Shown: in pieces, positions 28,457 to 36,913 of the stretch | Position numbering within the stretch: position 1 is the stretch's first letter | Layout: each line of letters opens with the position of its first letter | DNA from: GCA-2746365 sp964651445 | Lineage (GTDB): Bacteria > Pseudomonadota > Gammaproteobacteria > SZUA-229 | Assembly (NCBI GenBank): GCA_964651445.1 | Contig: CAZYYW010000004.1 | Coordinates: 1 to 51,797 of the forward strand | Length of the DNA stretch: 51,797 nt | Direction of reading: 5' to 3' | Position numbers and translations under genes: made by a program | Notes under the pieces: model-generated | Databases searched by the model: none | The model's input: only the letters and a program-made list of their open reading frames with translations | Told to the model about the DNA's origin: nothing

Positions 28457-28959
28457 AGGGCAATATTGCGCGCTTCGAGATAAGGCACTTGCCGATTTAT
28501 TTCCGCATTAAGACGCTCTGCTGCCAAACTAACACTGTTCATGGCACTGGCAAAAATCATTCCAGCAATCGGCAGCATTGTCTGTGCTGAGTACCACGGA
28601 TCAAGTGCTAAAACACCTTGTGTAATCAAAACAAGCGTAATACCACCACCGACCGAAATCGCTATCAGAGCATGTTTAAACAACTGTAGTCGTTTATCAG
28701 AAACGGTGCCCAAGGCAATCCAGCTAGAGGCAAAAACCATTACTGCAAGAATAATGATAATGATACCCACGCCATCCGAGTCAAAAATAAAAGTCAGGAA
28801 GTAGCCAATAAACAAAAGTTGAACCAGCATACGGGAAATAGCATAAAGCGCATTCGTCGCGTTTAACGACCATTTAAATAAAATACCGATAGCCAGCAAT
28901 ACGGGAATGAAAGCCAGCGACAAATTAAGTAGAGGGATTGTTTCGACTGCGTTGTTCAT
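28457..28959 (-). CDS. FetB/YbbM-like (UPF0014) ABC permease, 3' end lost in gap
   Basis: Inner-membrane permease related to E. coli FetB, the membrane part of the FetAB iron exporter. The readable 167 residues hold TM segments at about 12-28, 45-62, 63-85, 90-112 and 118-140, plus the family blocks SRMLVQLLFIGYFLTFIF, AISVGGGITLVLI and MLPIAGMIFASAMNSVSLAAERL. FetB is normally ~260 residues, so about one third, including the coupling region, is missing in the gap. The ATPase partner FetA is not visible and could only be encoded inside the gap or elsewhere. Substrate is inferred from the family only. Confidence 0.82.
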
Positions 28960-29050
28960 AAATATTCAGGGGGAGTATTATTCATTTCAGTTGTTGCTGT
29001 CCGCTACTGGGCAGAAGCGGACATCGAATAAAACTATTTTTGCCGCGAAG

Positions 29051-29090
29051 GACGCAAAGGCTTTTATCTTTTGAAGGTCGCCTTTGTGTC
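29051..29090. repeat. Inverted repeat between fetB-like and thioredoxin genes
   Basis: Arms GACGCAAAGGC (29051-29061) and GCCTTTGTGTC (29080-29090) pair over 11 positions with one mismatch around an 18-base loop. No U-run follows on the minus strand, so a classical terminator for the thioredoxin gene is doubtful. It could be a remnant of a dispersed repeat. Confidence 0.45.
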
Positions 29091-29117
29091 AAAATATGAC
29101 TTTTCTACAAAACGGTA

Positions 29118-30167
29118 TCACTCCATCAAATTAACTTCTATGCCCTGCTCATACATATTGTCGGCACGCGCATCAACATAACGCTGGAAATTAGTTTGTG
29201 TTTTATAAGAACCAGAGGCGACATAATCCATTGCTGCTTGTATATGAAACGCTTTCAGGTAGGCGTCAGCACGAAAAGTCTCTTCGCCTGCGGTGTTAAA
29301 AAATATAAGACTGGGGGCATAAGTAACATCAAGTTTTTTAGCCCAGTCACGTATTTTTATTTTTTCTCCAGACATGTTGATGATTTTTTCATCAGACCAC
29401 ATATCCAGAACCACGACATTAAATTTAGATAACAGTTCTAAACTTTTCTCACGCTTTAATATGTCCAGATGCAGTTCATCACAGCTAACGCATTTTCTTT
29501 GCTCGAACATCACTAACAAGGGTTTATTCTGGTCACGCAAATCACTCGCAGAAACCACAGTATTTATATCATTATGCAAACGCCCCGTTGAAGGTTGCAT
29601 ACTGACCTTTGACATAAAGTCCTGGTAGCTAATTTTAGTTTCCTGTTTTTTTCCTATGTAATCCAATAAGGCACTAAATTTTTCCGGTGGGTAATAGCCG
29701 TTGGCGCGAAAAATAATTTTATTGTGCTCGTTAAAAAACAATAATGTAGGGGTGTATTGCACCTTTAAGGCCGCAGCAAACTCCTTTTCCGTATAACTTT
29801 TATCACCAACAATGACTTCCTGATCGCCCCATAAGTTAATGGCAACGACATCAAAGTATTTCTGTGTTTTAGCGGCAATTTCACGTTGACCAAAATTATC
29901 TTCCAGTAAAATTGTGCAATAAGGGCAACCGTCCTGATAATAATAAACCATCAAGCGCTTATTATTTTCGGCCGCTTCGCTAATGTCTTCGAATAGGTCA
30001 AGAAAAGATACTTTAAACCAGTCAGGTTTTTCATCGTATCCAGGATTCACCATGCCGGGAGAAAGTTCACCTTCGGAGCTGGCATTTACCGGCTGAAAAG
30101 AAAGCATTGCAAACACCATGAAATAAACAAGTGTCGACAATGTTTTTAATGACTTTGTATTTTTCAT
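29118..30167 (-). CDS. Exported tandem thioredoxin-fold protein (SoxW-like)
   Basis: Periplasmic protein of 349 residues with a signal peptide (hydrophobic residues about 10-29, ending near VNAS). It contains two thioredoxin-like domains. The first has Cys81-Pro-Tyr-Cys84 in YYYQDGCPYC and cis-Pro in YTPTLLFF. The second has Cys226-Val-Ser-Cys229 in FEQRKCVSC and cis-Pro in YAPSLIFF. Both look like the SoxW/Thioredoxin_2 type that reduces periplasmic disulfides, so one copy was probably duplicated. Start Met at 30167 is preferred over 30182, since it leads directly into a Lys-rich signal-peptide N-region. It sits downstream of rluB on the same strand, after 75 bp. No sox genes are in the window. 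Confidence 0.82.
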   Translation of the reverse strand: MKNTKSLKTLSTLVYFMVFAMLSFQPVNASSEGELSPGMVNPGYDEKPDWFKVSFLDLFEDISEAAENNKRLMVYYYQDGCPYCTILLEDNFGQREIAAKTQKYFDVVAINLWGDQEVIVGDKSYTEKEFAAALKVQYTPTLLFFNEHNKIIFRANGYYPPEKFSALLDYIGKKQETKISYQDFMSKVSMQPSTGRLHNDINTVVSASDLRDQNKPLLVMFEQRKCVSCDELHLDILKREKSLELLSKFNVVVLDMWSDEKIINMSGEKIKIRDWAKKLDVTYAPSLIFFNTAGEETFRADAYLKAFHIQAAMDYVASGSYKTQTNFQRYVDARADNMYEQGIEVNLME

Positions 30168-30242
30168 AAAATACCACCTCATTGAACAGTATTTAAAATG
30201 CTAAACGATTATAAGCAAAAGACGTTAAATGTCATAAACCCA

Positions 30243-31166
30243 CTAAGGTTTTCTCTTAACTTTTGATTGTACCGACTTTGTATTCTTTCTCAAGCCTGTC
30301 TGTCGTTTTTGACCGTCGCTGGCATGAGAAATTTTTGCGTGAGAGGAATTACCGTATTTCTGCTGCTTGATGGAGAGGTTTCGAGCTTTATCACTTTTTT
30401 GTTTGGCTTCAATATCACGAGAAGCAGGCCATTCAAGATTGATGAAATCAAAAAGGGCTTTTATTTCGTCCAACGTCAGCTCAACTTTACGACCCAATTT
30501 TAAAGTACGCGGCAAGTTCAGGTTAGCATAACGTACACGTATCAGGCGACTAACACGTACATCCTGTGACTGCCATAAACGACGGACTTCCCGGTTCTTG
30601 CCTTCTTTTAGAACAACATTGTACCAATGGTTTGCGCCCTGCCCGCCGCCGTCAGTGATACTATCAAACTTAAGCCGGCCATCTTCCAATTCGACGCCAT
30701 TTAATAACCGCTTAATAATGTCTTCGGTAACCGGCCCATTCACTCTGACCGCGTATTCACGTTCAATTTCGCTCGATGGATGCATCAGTTTATTAGCTAA
30801 TTCACCGTAATTGGTAAACAGCAATAAACCGCTGGAATTGATGTCTAAACGACCGACACTAATCCAGCGCCCAGTCTTTAGTTTGCTAATGCTTTCAAAT
30901 ACCGTGGTACGACCTTTTTCGTCTTTCTGCGTACAAATTTCACCTTCGGGTTTGTTGTAAACCAATACACGAATGCGACCGATATCAGAACTGATAACCG
31001 CACGGCGATTGCCAATATTGATTTTATCGCCCGCTGTTACATGGTCACCAGGTTTGGCAAGCTGGCCGTTGATGCGAATTTTTTGTTCGCCAATTAAACG
31101 TTCTATTTCACGACGTGAGCCGAAACCCATTCGCGCCAGTGCTTTCTGTACGCGTTCTTCCGACAT
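30243..31166 (-). CDS. rluB: 23S rRNA pseudouridine(2605) synthase RluB
   Basis: Isomerises a uridine in 23S rRNA helix 93 during ribosome assembly. The N-terminal S4 domain (VQKALARMGFGSRREIERLI) is followed by the RsuA-type catalytic core, with Asp in SVGRLDINSSGLLLFTN, HPSSEIEREYAVRV and EGKNREVRRLW. A basic, disordered tail (KQKSDKARNLSIKQQKYG ... KVKRKP) of ~70 residues ends the protein. The start at 31166 is the S4-domain Met (MSEERVQ); the longer frame to 31262 overlaps scpB. Last gene of the trpS-scpA-scpB-rluB cluster conserved in many gammaproteobacteria. Confidence 0.94.
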   Translation of the reverse strand: MSEERVQKALARMGFGSRREIERLIGEQKIRINGQLAKPGDHVTAGDKINIGNRRAVISSDIGRIRVLVYNKPEGEICTQKDEKGRTTVFESISKLKTGRWISVGRLDINSSGLLLFTNYGELANKLMHPSSEIEREYAVRVNGPVTEDIIKRLLNGVELEDGRLKFDSITDGGGQGANHWYNVVLKEGKNREVRRLWQSQDVRVSRLIRVRYANLNLPRTLKLGRKVELTLDEIKALFDFINLEWPASRDIEAKQKSDKARNLSIKQQKYGNSSHAKISHASDGQKRQTGLRKNTKSVQSKVKRKP

Positions 31167-31212
31167 TTGATTACCGTTATTTGAAGTTAATACTTTTTTT
31201 AGCCCGGATATT

Positions 31213-32170
31213 TCATGGAAATGCCGAGCGTGTTTTCTGGGCATTGTCAGCACTATCATCACCTGGCTCTGAATCTGGCTCTGAATCTGNNNNNNNNNNN
31301 NNNNNNNNNNNNNNNNNNNNNNNNNNNNNNNNNNNNNNNNNNNNNNNNNNNNNNNNNNNNNNNNNNNNNNNNNNNNNNNNNNNNNNNNNCTGGCTCTGAA
31401 TCTGGCTCTGAATCTGATTCGGCACTGCTTTCAGTCGATGCTGTATTTGTGGTTTCGCCACGACTGTTATCCGTATCACCTTGTTTGGCATCACCCTGCG
31501 ATTGAGACTCTACCGGTGTTTCGTTGTCATCATTTGCTGCCACCGGACGATCATCTATCGGTGTATTTTCGTCAGACGCTAACTCGCCCACTGTGCTGAC
31601 ATTGTCTTCATCCAGTTCAAGTTCAGGATGAATCGCGTCCAGGTCTTTTATCTCCGCCAGGGTCGGCAGTTGATCGAGTTTTTGCAAATTAAAATAATCG
31701 AGAAATTCTTTTGTGGTGCCGTAGAGTGTTGGTTTGCCCGGCACATCTTTATGTCCCAGCACTTTAATCCAGTCTCGCTCCATCAAGGTCTTGATGATAT
31801 TGGAACTAACGCTAACGCCACGAACTTCTTCGATTTCACCGCGGGTAATCGGCTGACGATAAGCAATTAATGCCATAGTCTCTAATAAGGCACGGGTGTA
31901 TCGTGCGGGTTTTTCTTCCCATAAGCGACCTACCCAGGTAGCATATTCTTCTCGTACCTGTAAACGAAACCCACTTGCCACCTGCTTTAATTCATAACCA
32001 CGTGAAGTGTAATCCTCTGCCATTTCATGCAAGGCTTTACGAATCTCGTCACGTGTTGGACGCTCTTCATCCAGTTCAAATAGCACTTCCATCTGCACCA
32101 CGGTCAAGCTGCGTTCTGTTGCCAGCAATACGGCTTGTAGAATATTTTTTAGTTTTTTCATGTCCATCAT
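31213..32170 (-). CDS. scpB: Segregation and condensation protein ScpB, broken by gap
   Basis: Kite-family subunit that binds ScpA and SMC. The winged-helix core is intact (residues about 4-175: ILQAVLLATERSLTVVQME, ALLETMALIAYRQPITRGEIEEVRGV, YGTTKEFLDYFNL). After residue 180 comes a long acidic, Ser/Asp/Glu-rich tail that enters a 12-bp tandem repeat coding Asp-Ser-Glu-Pro and then the assembly gap. Across the gap the same repeat resumes in another frame and reads DSEPDSEPGDDSADNAQ to a stop at 31213. I take this as the real C-terminus, the frame change being an artefact of the arbitrary 100 N. Between scpA and rluB, as expected. Confidence 0.9.
31263..31413 (-). repeat. 12-bp tandem repeat in the scpB tail, spanning the gap
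   Basis: At least two full copies of ctggctctgaat lie on each side of the N run (31263-31286 plus a partial unit, and 31390-31413). On the coding strand each unit encodes Asp-Ser-Glu-Pro. The repeat is the likely reason the assembly broke here. Confidence 0.9.
31290..31389. other. Assembly gap (100 N) inside scpB repeat
   Basis: Placeholder. If the 12-bp periodicity is uniform, the true gap length should be 9 modulo 12 (for example 93 or 105), and 100 is not. The frame of scpB across the gap is therefore only apparently broken. Confidence 0.95.
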
Positions 32171-32240
32171 CGCACCTCAAGAATCATGCCTTAACGTATG
32201 GCAGTGTAACGATTGTTGTTATTGGTTTTCATTTTTTCAC

Positions 32241-33197
32241 TCAGGCATCTTCAGTGGAGGCATTATTCGCGCCCACTGCTTTCAAATGTATCGGTGCAAA
32301 AGCTTCTGCCTGCACCAGATCGATTAGTTGTTCTTTCACCAGTTCGAGGATTGCCAGTAAGGTCACCACCACACCACGGCGACCTTCTTCGATGGTGAAT
32401 AAACTGGTGTAATCAGTAAAACCATCGGCACTGATTGCGCTCAGCACATTTACCATTCGTTCACGCACCGATAAGGCATCACGTTGAATATGATGATGGC
32501 TGTACATTTCTGCACGCGCCATCGCATCTTTAAAGGCAAACAGCACATCGCGCAAATCTACTTCCGGCATTGGTTTATCCTGATGTGTTTCAGGCAATTC
32601 AACATTGGTCAGATGAATCTCACGATTAACCCGTGGCATTTCATCGATATTTTCCGCCGCCGATTTAAAGCGTTCGTACTCCTGTAAGCGCCGTATTAAT
32701 TCTGCACGAGGATCATCTTCATCTTCACTTTCGACAGGACGCGGTAATAACATGCGCGATTTTATTTCCGCTAGCATGGCGGCCATTAACAAATATTCAG
32801 CCGCCAGCTCAATTTTTAGATTTTGCATCATGTCGATGTAGTGCATGTACTGGCGGGTGGTTTCTTCCAGCGGAATTTCCAGGATATCAATGTTCTGCCG
32901 TTTGATTAAATACAACAGTAAATCTAACGGGCCTTCGAAGGCTTCAAGGATGACTTCCAGCGCATTGGGCGGAATATAAAGATCCTGCGGTATAACGGTC
33001 AGTGGTTCACCCTGAATCAGGGCAAATGGCATTTCACCCTGAACATTTGCCTGAGGACTAGGCTGAGGACTAGGCTGAACATTGGCCTGAGCACTAACCT
33101 GCTCCGCTATTTGTGCTTTTTTGTCACCGACAGCAATGTTTTCCTTTTCGGAAAGCGCCTGCGGATGTTGGGTTTCCTGACTGTCTGGATTGACCAT
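32241..33197 (-). CDS. scpA: Segregation and condensation protein ScpA (kleisin)
   Basis: Kleisin subunit that bridges the SMC heads with ScpB. Core from about residue 78: ALEVILEAFEGPLDLLLYLI, RQNIDILEIPLEETTRQYMHYI, AAEYLLMAAMLAEIKSRMLLP and PRAELIRRLQEYERFK are classic ScpA. The C-terminal winged helix includes RRGVVVTLLAILELVKEQLIDL. The ~70-residue N-terminal extension is low-complexity, with repeated Ser-Pro-Gln and Ala-Asn-Val-Gln units from short DNA tandem repeats. The real start could lie downstream of the first ATG. It lies 51 bp after trpS and 70 bp before scpB on the same strand. Confidence 0.94.
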   Translation of the reverse strand: MVNPDSQETQHPQALSEKENIAVGDKKAQIAEQVSAQANVQPSPQPSPQANVQGEMPFALIQGEPLTVIPQDLYIPPNALEVILEAFEGPLDLLLYLIKRQNIDILEIPLEETTRQYMHYIDMMQNLKIELAAEYLLMAAMLAEIKSRMLLPRPVESEDEDDPRAELIRRLQEYERFKSAAENIDEMPRVNREIHLTNVELPETHQDKPMPEVDLRDVLFAFKDAMARAEMYSHHHIQRDALSVRERMVNVLSAISADGFTDYTSLFTIEEGRRGVVVTLLAILELVKEQLIDLVQAEAFAPIHLKAVGANNASTEDA

Positions 33198-33248
33198 ATT
33201 GCTTTCTGTTTAGCCTAAATTTTCTATTGAAATGACTATCGGACATCT

Positions 33249-34466
33249 CTATAAATAAGCGATACCCATCGCTTTTCTGACATCTTCCAGTGTATCACGC
33301 GCGACCTCTCTTGCGGCCTCATTTCCCTCTTCAATAATGGCTTTTACCGTGGTCAGATCATCTTCATAATCTTTCGCCCTGTCCTGCATGGGTTTCAGTT
33401 CATCCAACACCGCGTCGATAATGGGTTGCTTGCACTCTACGCAACCGATTGCGGCGCTTTTACAGCCCTGTTGCACCCATTCACGGGTGCGGTCATCAGA
33501 ATACACCTGATGAAAATTCCACACTGGGCATTTCGCTGGGTCGCCCGGATCAGTGCGTCGAACCCGCGCGGTATCGGTTGGCATGGTGCGTAGTTTCTTT
33601 ACCACGGTGTCGGTATCATCACGCAAGGCAATGGTATTGCCGTATGACTTGGACATTTTTTTGCCATCCAGCCCCGGCATTTTTGACGCTGACGTCAACA
33701 ATGCCTGTGGCTCTGGCAGGATAATTTTGCCAGAACCTTCCAGGAAACCAAACAGACGTTCTTTGTCACCGATGGAGATATTCTGCTGCGAATCCAACAA
33801 TGCCTGCGCTACGTTCAGCGCCTCGGTATCACCCTTTTCCTGATATTCTTTGCGATAACTATAAAACATGCGGGCATTTTTCTTGCCCATTTTGGCAGCC
33901 GCCTGTTTAGCCTTCTCCTCAAAATCGGGTTCGCGTCCATACAGGTGGTTAAAACGCCGCGCCACTTCACGGGTGAGTTCGACATGCGCCACCTGATCTT
34001 CACCCACCGGCACCATACCCGCTTTGTAAACCAAAATGTCGGCACTTTGCAGCAAGGGATAACCGAGGAAACCGTAGGTTGCCAGATCTTTTTCTTTGAG
34101 TGCTTCCTGCTGGTCTTTATAAGTAGGCACCCGTTCCAGCCAACTAAGCGGGGTAATCATCGACAATAATGTGTGCAACTCTGCATGTTCGGGCACTTTT
34201 GACTGAATAAACAGTTTCGCCGAACCAGGACTAATGCCCGCCGCCAACCAGTCAATCACCATTTCCCAAGTGCTTTGCTCAATGATGGAGGGGTCTTCAT
34301 AATGCGTGGTCAATGCATGCCAGTCGGCCACAAAAAAGAAGCATTCATATTCATGCTGCAACTGCACCCAGTTTTTCAGCACGCCATGATAATGTCCCAA
34401 ATGTAAACGACCGGTTGGTCGCATACCAGATAAAACGCGTTTATGTTGTGTCACTACTGTCTTCAA
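33249..34466 (-). CDS. trpS: Tryptophanyl-tRNA synthetase
   Basis: Charges tRNA-Trp with tryptophan; class Ic synthetase. HIGH-type motif HLGH in RPTGRLHLGHYHG (about residues 17-26) and KMSKS in DGKKMSKSYGN. Further blocks are SKVPEHAELHTLL, YKDQQ, GFLGYPLLQSADILVYKA and VPVGEDQVAHVELTREVA. At 405 residues it is longer than the ~330-residue E. coli form, with an insertion (AKMGKKNARMFYSYRKEYQ ... LDSQQNISIGDKERLFG) seen in the long proteobacterial type. It heads the scpA-scpB-rluB cluster. Confidence 0.96.
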   Translation of the reverse strand: MKTVVTQHKRVLSGMRPTGRLHLGHYHGVLKNWVQLQHEYECFFFVADWHALTTHYEDPSIIEQSTWEMVIDWLAAGISPGSAKLFIQSKVPEHAELHTLLSMITPLSWLERVPTYKDQQEALKEKDLATYGFLGYPLLQSADILVYKAGMVPVGEDQVAHVELTREVARRFNHLYGREPDFEEKAKQAAAKMGKKNARMFYSYRKEYQEKGDTEALNVAQALLDSQQNISIGDKERLFGFLEGSGKIILPEPQALLTSASKMPGLDGKKMSKSYGNTIALRDDTDTVVKKLRTMPTDTARVRRTDPGDPAKCPVWNFHQVYSDDRTREWVQQGCKSAAIGCVECKQPIIDAVLDELKPMQDRAKDYEDDLTTVKAIIEEGNEAAREVARDTLEDVRKAMGIAYL

Positions 34467-34552
34467 GCTGATAAACCCTATATAACTAAACGTGAATAAA
34501 TTCTATAATTTACTTTAATATTTCGATATAACTAATTGATTAACATGTAAAT

Positions 34553-35206
34553 TCAAATCCCAAAGAGAAAACCGATAATCCCGACAAAATGCTGAACTAA
34601 CGGCCATAGGATTTTACCGAGAATTCCACTAACAAGTAACAATAAAATGATCACCATACCGAATCTCTCCAACTGCATATAGGGCATGGCTAATTGCGGC
34701 GGTAAAATACCCGCCACTACGCGCCCGCCATCCAACGGCGGAATCGGCAATAAATTTAAAACCATTAATACGATATTAATGATTATTCCATTTTTACCCA
34801 TTTCAAGCAAAAACGTTAGCGTCTGCGAATCGTTCAAAGACAGGTAAGCTACCTTGATAAGCAGCGCCCAGATACAAGCCATAATAAAATTCGACACCGG
34901 CCCGGCAATCGCTACCAGCGCCATATCTAGCCTCGGCGATTTAAAGTAATGCGGTTGCACCGGCACCGGTTTTGCCCAGCCCATAACAAACGGGCTGACC
35001 ATCGCTAAAAACAGCGGTACAACCACCGTTCCCATCGGGTCAATATGTTTAATTGGATTGACAGTAATGCGACCCAGACTTTTAGCCGTAGGATCGCCTA
35101 ACCTATCGGCCACCCAGCCATGCGCGGCTTCATGCAAAGTGATGGCAAATAAAATGGGGGCTGCCCAGACTGCAATGGTATAGGCAATATCAGGAATTGA
35201 AGACAT
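34553..35206 (-). CDS. Site-2 protease family (M50) membrane metalloprotease
   Basis: Polytopic membrane zinc protease of 217 residues. The zinc site is His25-Glu-Ala-Ala-His29 in LHEAAHGWVA, with the third ligand Asp in the conserved LLPIPPLDGGRV. TM segments lie at about 8-28, 55-72, 92-120, 135-155 and 180-215. The early FGRIT-like stretch SLGRITVNPIKHIDP is typical of the short Rip/YwhC-like group. Members cleave proteins within the membrane; the substrate here is not known. It lies between yciO and trpS in an arrangement shared by many gammaproteobacteria. Confidence 0.92.
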   Translation of the reverse strand: MSSIPDIAYTIAVWAAPILFAITLHEAAHGWVADRLGDPTAKSLGRITVNPIKHIDPMGTVVVPLFLAMVSPFVMGWAKPVPVQPHYFKSPRLDMALVAIAGPVSNFIMACIWALLIKVAYLSLNDSQTLTFLLEMGKNGIIINIVLMVLNLLPIPPLDGGRVVAGILPPQLAMPYMQLERFGMVIILLLLVSGILGKILWPLVQHFVGIIGFLFGI

Positions 35207-35342
35207 TTATTATATGTGTTGAATTGTTCTTTTCGTGTTTTGCGCACAGTTTACACGTTAAAAACCATGGAAAGTGGATAATGGAAAGTGAAAATATTAA
35301 TAGGCAATACTGAGAGTCCATTTTTCACTTTGCATTGGTTTA

Positions 35343-35960
35343 TCAAAGCCCATGGTCTTTGCCTTTGCCGTGGCGTCGAATATCGGGTACACCATCCGTC
35401 AGGCGAATGACTGTGGTTGGCTCTATTCCACAGTGGCCGCCATCAATAATTAAATCGACCTGTTTTTCTAACTGGGCGCGGGCATCTTCTGCATCGGTTA
35501 CCGGCAAGTCTTCATCGGGCAATACCAGTGTGCAGCTCATCAATGGTTGTCCCAATTCGTCCAGTAAAGCATTGACGACGGGATGGTCCATAATCCGCAG
35601 ACCGATATGACGACGTTTGGGGTGCATTAAACGGCGAGGTACTTCGCTCGTGCCTGGCAATATAAAGGTGTAAGGGCCCGGTGTTAGCGATTTCAGCAAG
35701 CGATAATCCACATTATTGATTTTTGCATAGGTGGCAATTTCAGACAGATCACGACATACCAGTGTCAGATTATGCTTATCGTCAATCTGTCGAATACGCC
35801 GTAACCGGGTTGCCGCATTTTTATCGCCAATGTGGCAGCCCAGCGCATAGCTAGAATCTGTCGGATACGCGATTACGCCACCCTTGTGGATGATTTCAAC
35901 CGCTTGTTTAATTAAACGCTGCTGTGGATTTTTTGGATGGATTTTAAAGTACTGGCTCAT
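35343..35960 (-). CDS. yciO: YciO / Sua5-YwlC family protein
   Basis: Cytoplasmic protein of 205 residues in the YrdC/Sua5 superfamily, whose TsaC branch makes threonylcarbamoyl-AMP for tRNA t6A. Motifs: KGGVIAYPTDSSYALGCHI, RLRRIRQIDDKHNLTLVCRDLSEI, TPGPYTFILPGTSEVPRRL, RHIGLRIMDHPV and DLIIDGGHCGIEPTTVI. The sequence fits the YciO branch, whose exact role is less clear than TsaC. It begins the minus-strand cluster running to rluB. AT-rich GTGAATAATGAAAAGTG-type repeats flank it on both sides (35268-35296 and 35968-35996). Confidence 0.9.
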   Translation of the reverse strand: MSQYFKIHPKNPQQRLIKQAVEIIHKGGVIAYPTDSSYALGCHIGDKNAATRLRRIRQIDDKHNLTLVCRDLSEIATYAKINNVDYRLLKSLTPGPYTFILPGTSEVPRRLMHPKRRHIGLRIMDHPVVNALLDELGQPLMSCTLVLPDEDLPVTDAEDARAQLEKQVDLIIDGGHCGIEPTTVIRLTDGVPDIRRHGKGKDHGL

Positions 35961-36165
35961 AACAAAAAATAAAAAGTGAATAATGAAAAGTGAATAGCTA
36001 TCCTGTAACCTTCTACGGTCAGTAGGCGATATGAATATCCGATCTATATGCCAAGTAAATAGGATATAAAGTCATTTTACACCTGTTAGACAGGGCAGCA
36101 TAATAATTATTTATATCCCGTTATCCGAGTGCATCACACAAGAAATAATCAGGAGACAAACAACT

Positions 36166-36468
36166 ATGTTATACGCAATTATTGCTCAAGATGTAGAAAA
36201 TAGCTTACAACACCGGCTGGCAGCAAGGCCTCAGCATCTGCAACGCTTATCGGCCCTCCAAGAACAGGGGCGATTGATAATCGCTGGGCCTCATCCCGCC
36301 ATAGACAGTGAAGACCCCGGCGAAGCGGGTTTTAGCGGCAGCTTAATCGTCGCCGAATTTGAAAATCTAGCAGAAGCGCAGGCCTGGGCCGATGCCGACC
36401 CCTACGTGGCAGCAGGTGTCTACGCCGAAGTCACCGTCAAACCTTTCAAAAAAGTTCTTCCAAATTAA
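36166..36468 (+). CDS. yciI: YciI family protein
   Basis: Small cytoplasmic protein of 100 residues, with the ferredoxin-like alpha+beta fold of YciI. It contains the conserved His/Asp-type pocket residues in RPQHLQRL, LIIAGPHPAIDSEDPGEAGF, SLIVAEFENLAEAQAWADADPY and AGVYAEVTVKPFKKV. It is close to E. coli YciI throughout. The enzymatic function is not established. A strong Shine-Dalgarno AGGAGA at 36151-36156 precedes the ATG. Monocistronic, divergent from yciO. Confidence 0.94.
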   Translation: MLYAIIAQDVENSLQHRLAARPQHLQRLSALQEQGRLIIAGPHPAIDSEDPGEAGFSGSLIVAEFENLAEAQAWADADPYVAAGVYAEVTVKPFKKVLPN

Positions 36469-36475
36469 CCCTAGG

Positions 36476-36505
36476 TGCTATTAACCCAACACAATTTCCT
36501 ATAAA
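36476..36505 (+). promoter_or_regulatory. Putative tRNA-Leu promoter
   Basis: TATAAA at 36500-36505 is followed by a GC-rich discriminator (GCGCGC), typical of stable-RNA promoters under stringent control. The -35 is poor (TGCTAT at 36476-36481, 18-bp spacer). The tRNA starts 17 bp after the -10. Confidence 0.45.
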
Positions 36506-36522
36506 ATGCGCGCTGCATATAT

Positions 36523-36609
36523 GCCGGGGTGGCGGAACTGGTAGACGCGCCGGATTCAAAATCCGGTTTCCTCACGGAAGTGCCGGTTCGATTCCGGCCC
36601 TCGGTACCA
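36523..36609 (+). tRNA. tRNA-Leu (anticodon CAA)
   Basis: 87-base class II tRNA. Acceptor GCCGGGG pairs with CCTCGGT, followed by discriminator A and an encoded CCA end. The D-arm is GGCGGAACTGGTAGACGC. The anticodon stem CCGGA/TCCGG encloses loop TTCAAAA, giving anticodon CAA. A long variable arm precedes the T-arm GGTTCGATTCC. It reads leucine codon UUG. It sits directly before the toxin-antitoxin/cassette cluster; no duplicated 3' end of the tRNA was seen downstream, so there is no evidence of a tRNA-integrated island. Confidence 0.96.
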
Positions 36610-36913
36610 TATATTTCAATTAATCACATAAAACCTACACGTTACCAATCACTCTTTCAGTATCCACACTACATAAGATTGATAAATCACAACAAGCTCT
36701 TCTTTATATAGCCCTACAAATACACGCCAGTAATTTGTGGTAATCTCGATTTCAACACAAACATTAGAAATTTACAGATAGGCTGAATTCTGCTTGTAAC
36801 CAATAATCTTGGCTTTCTGCCTAATTGACTGTTATACCTAAAATTAATAAACGTAGCAATCAATAAGTGATTGTGCTATTTTGTACTTAATATGGTACAA
36901 ATAGGTGTTTGTT
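36610..36913 (+). promoter_or_regulatory. Region before phd-parE with palindromic operator
   Basis: 304 bp without a gene between tRNA-Leu and the phd-like antitoxin. At 36880-36901 lies TTTGTAC-N8-GTACAAA, a perfect 7-bp inverted repeat ending 12 bp before the ATG. That is the usual place and form of an autoregulatory operator for Phd/YefM antitoxins. GTTATAC at 36831-36837 resembles an integron core site and could mark the left end of the first cassette. No other structure was identified. Confidence 0.5.

Noticed and set aside
28339..28483. Reading frames running through the 100-N gap that join the SDR or FetB-like protein to further residues.
   Set aside because: The gap length is arbitrary, so frame continuity across it has no meaning.
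31115..31505. Apparent frameshift in scpB around the gap.
   Set aside because: The same Asp-Ser-Glu-Pro repeat resumes on the other side and leads to a proper stop, so the shift is explained by the gap size rather than by a broken gene.
36529..36711. 60-codon ORF starting MAELVDAPDSKSG.
   Set aside because: It is the well-known spurious translation of a tRNA-Leu gene.
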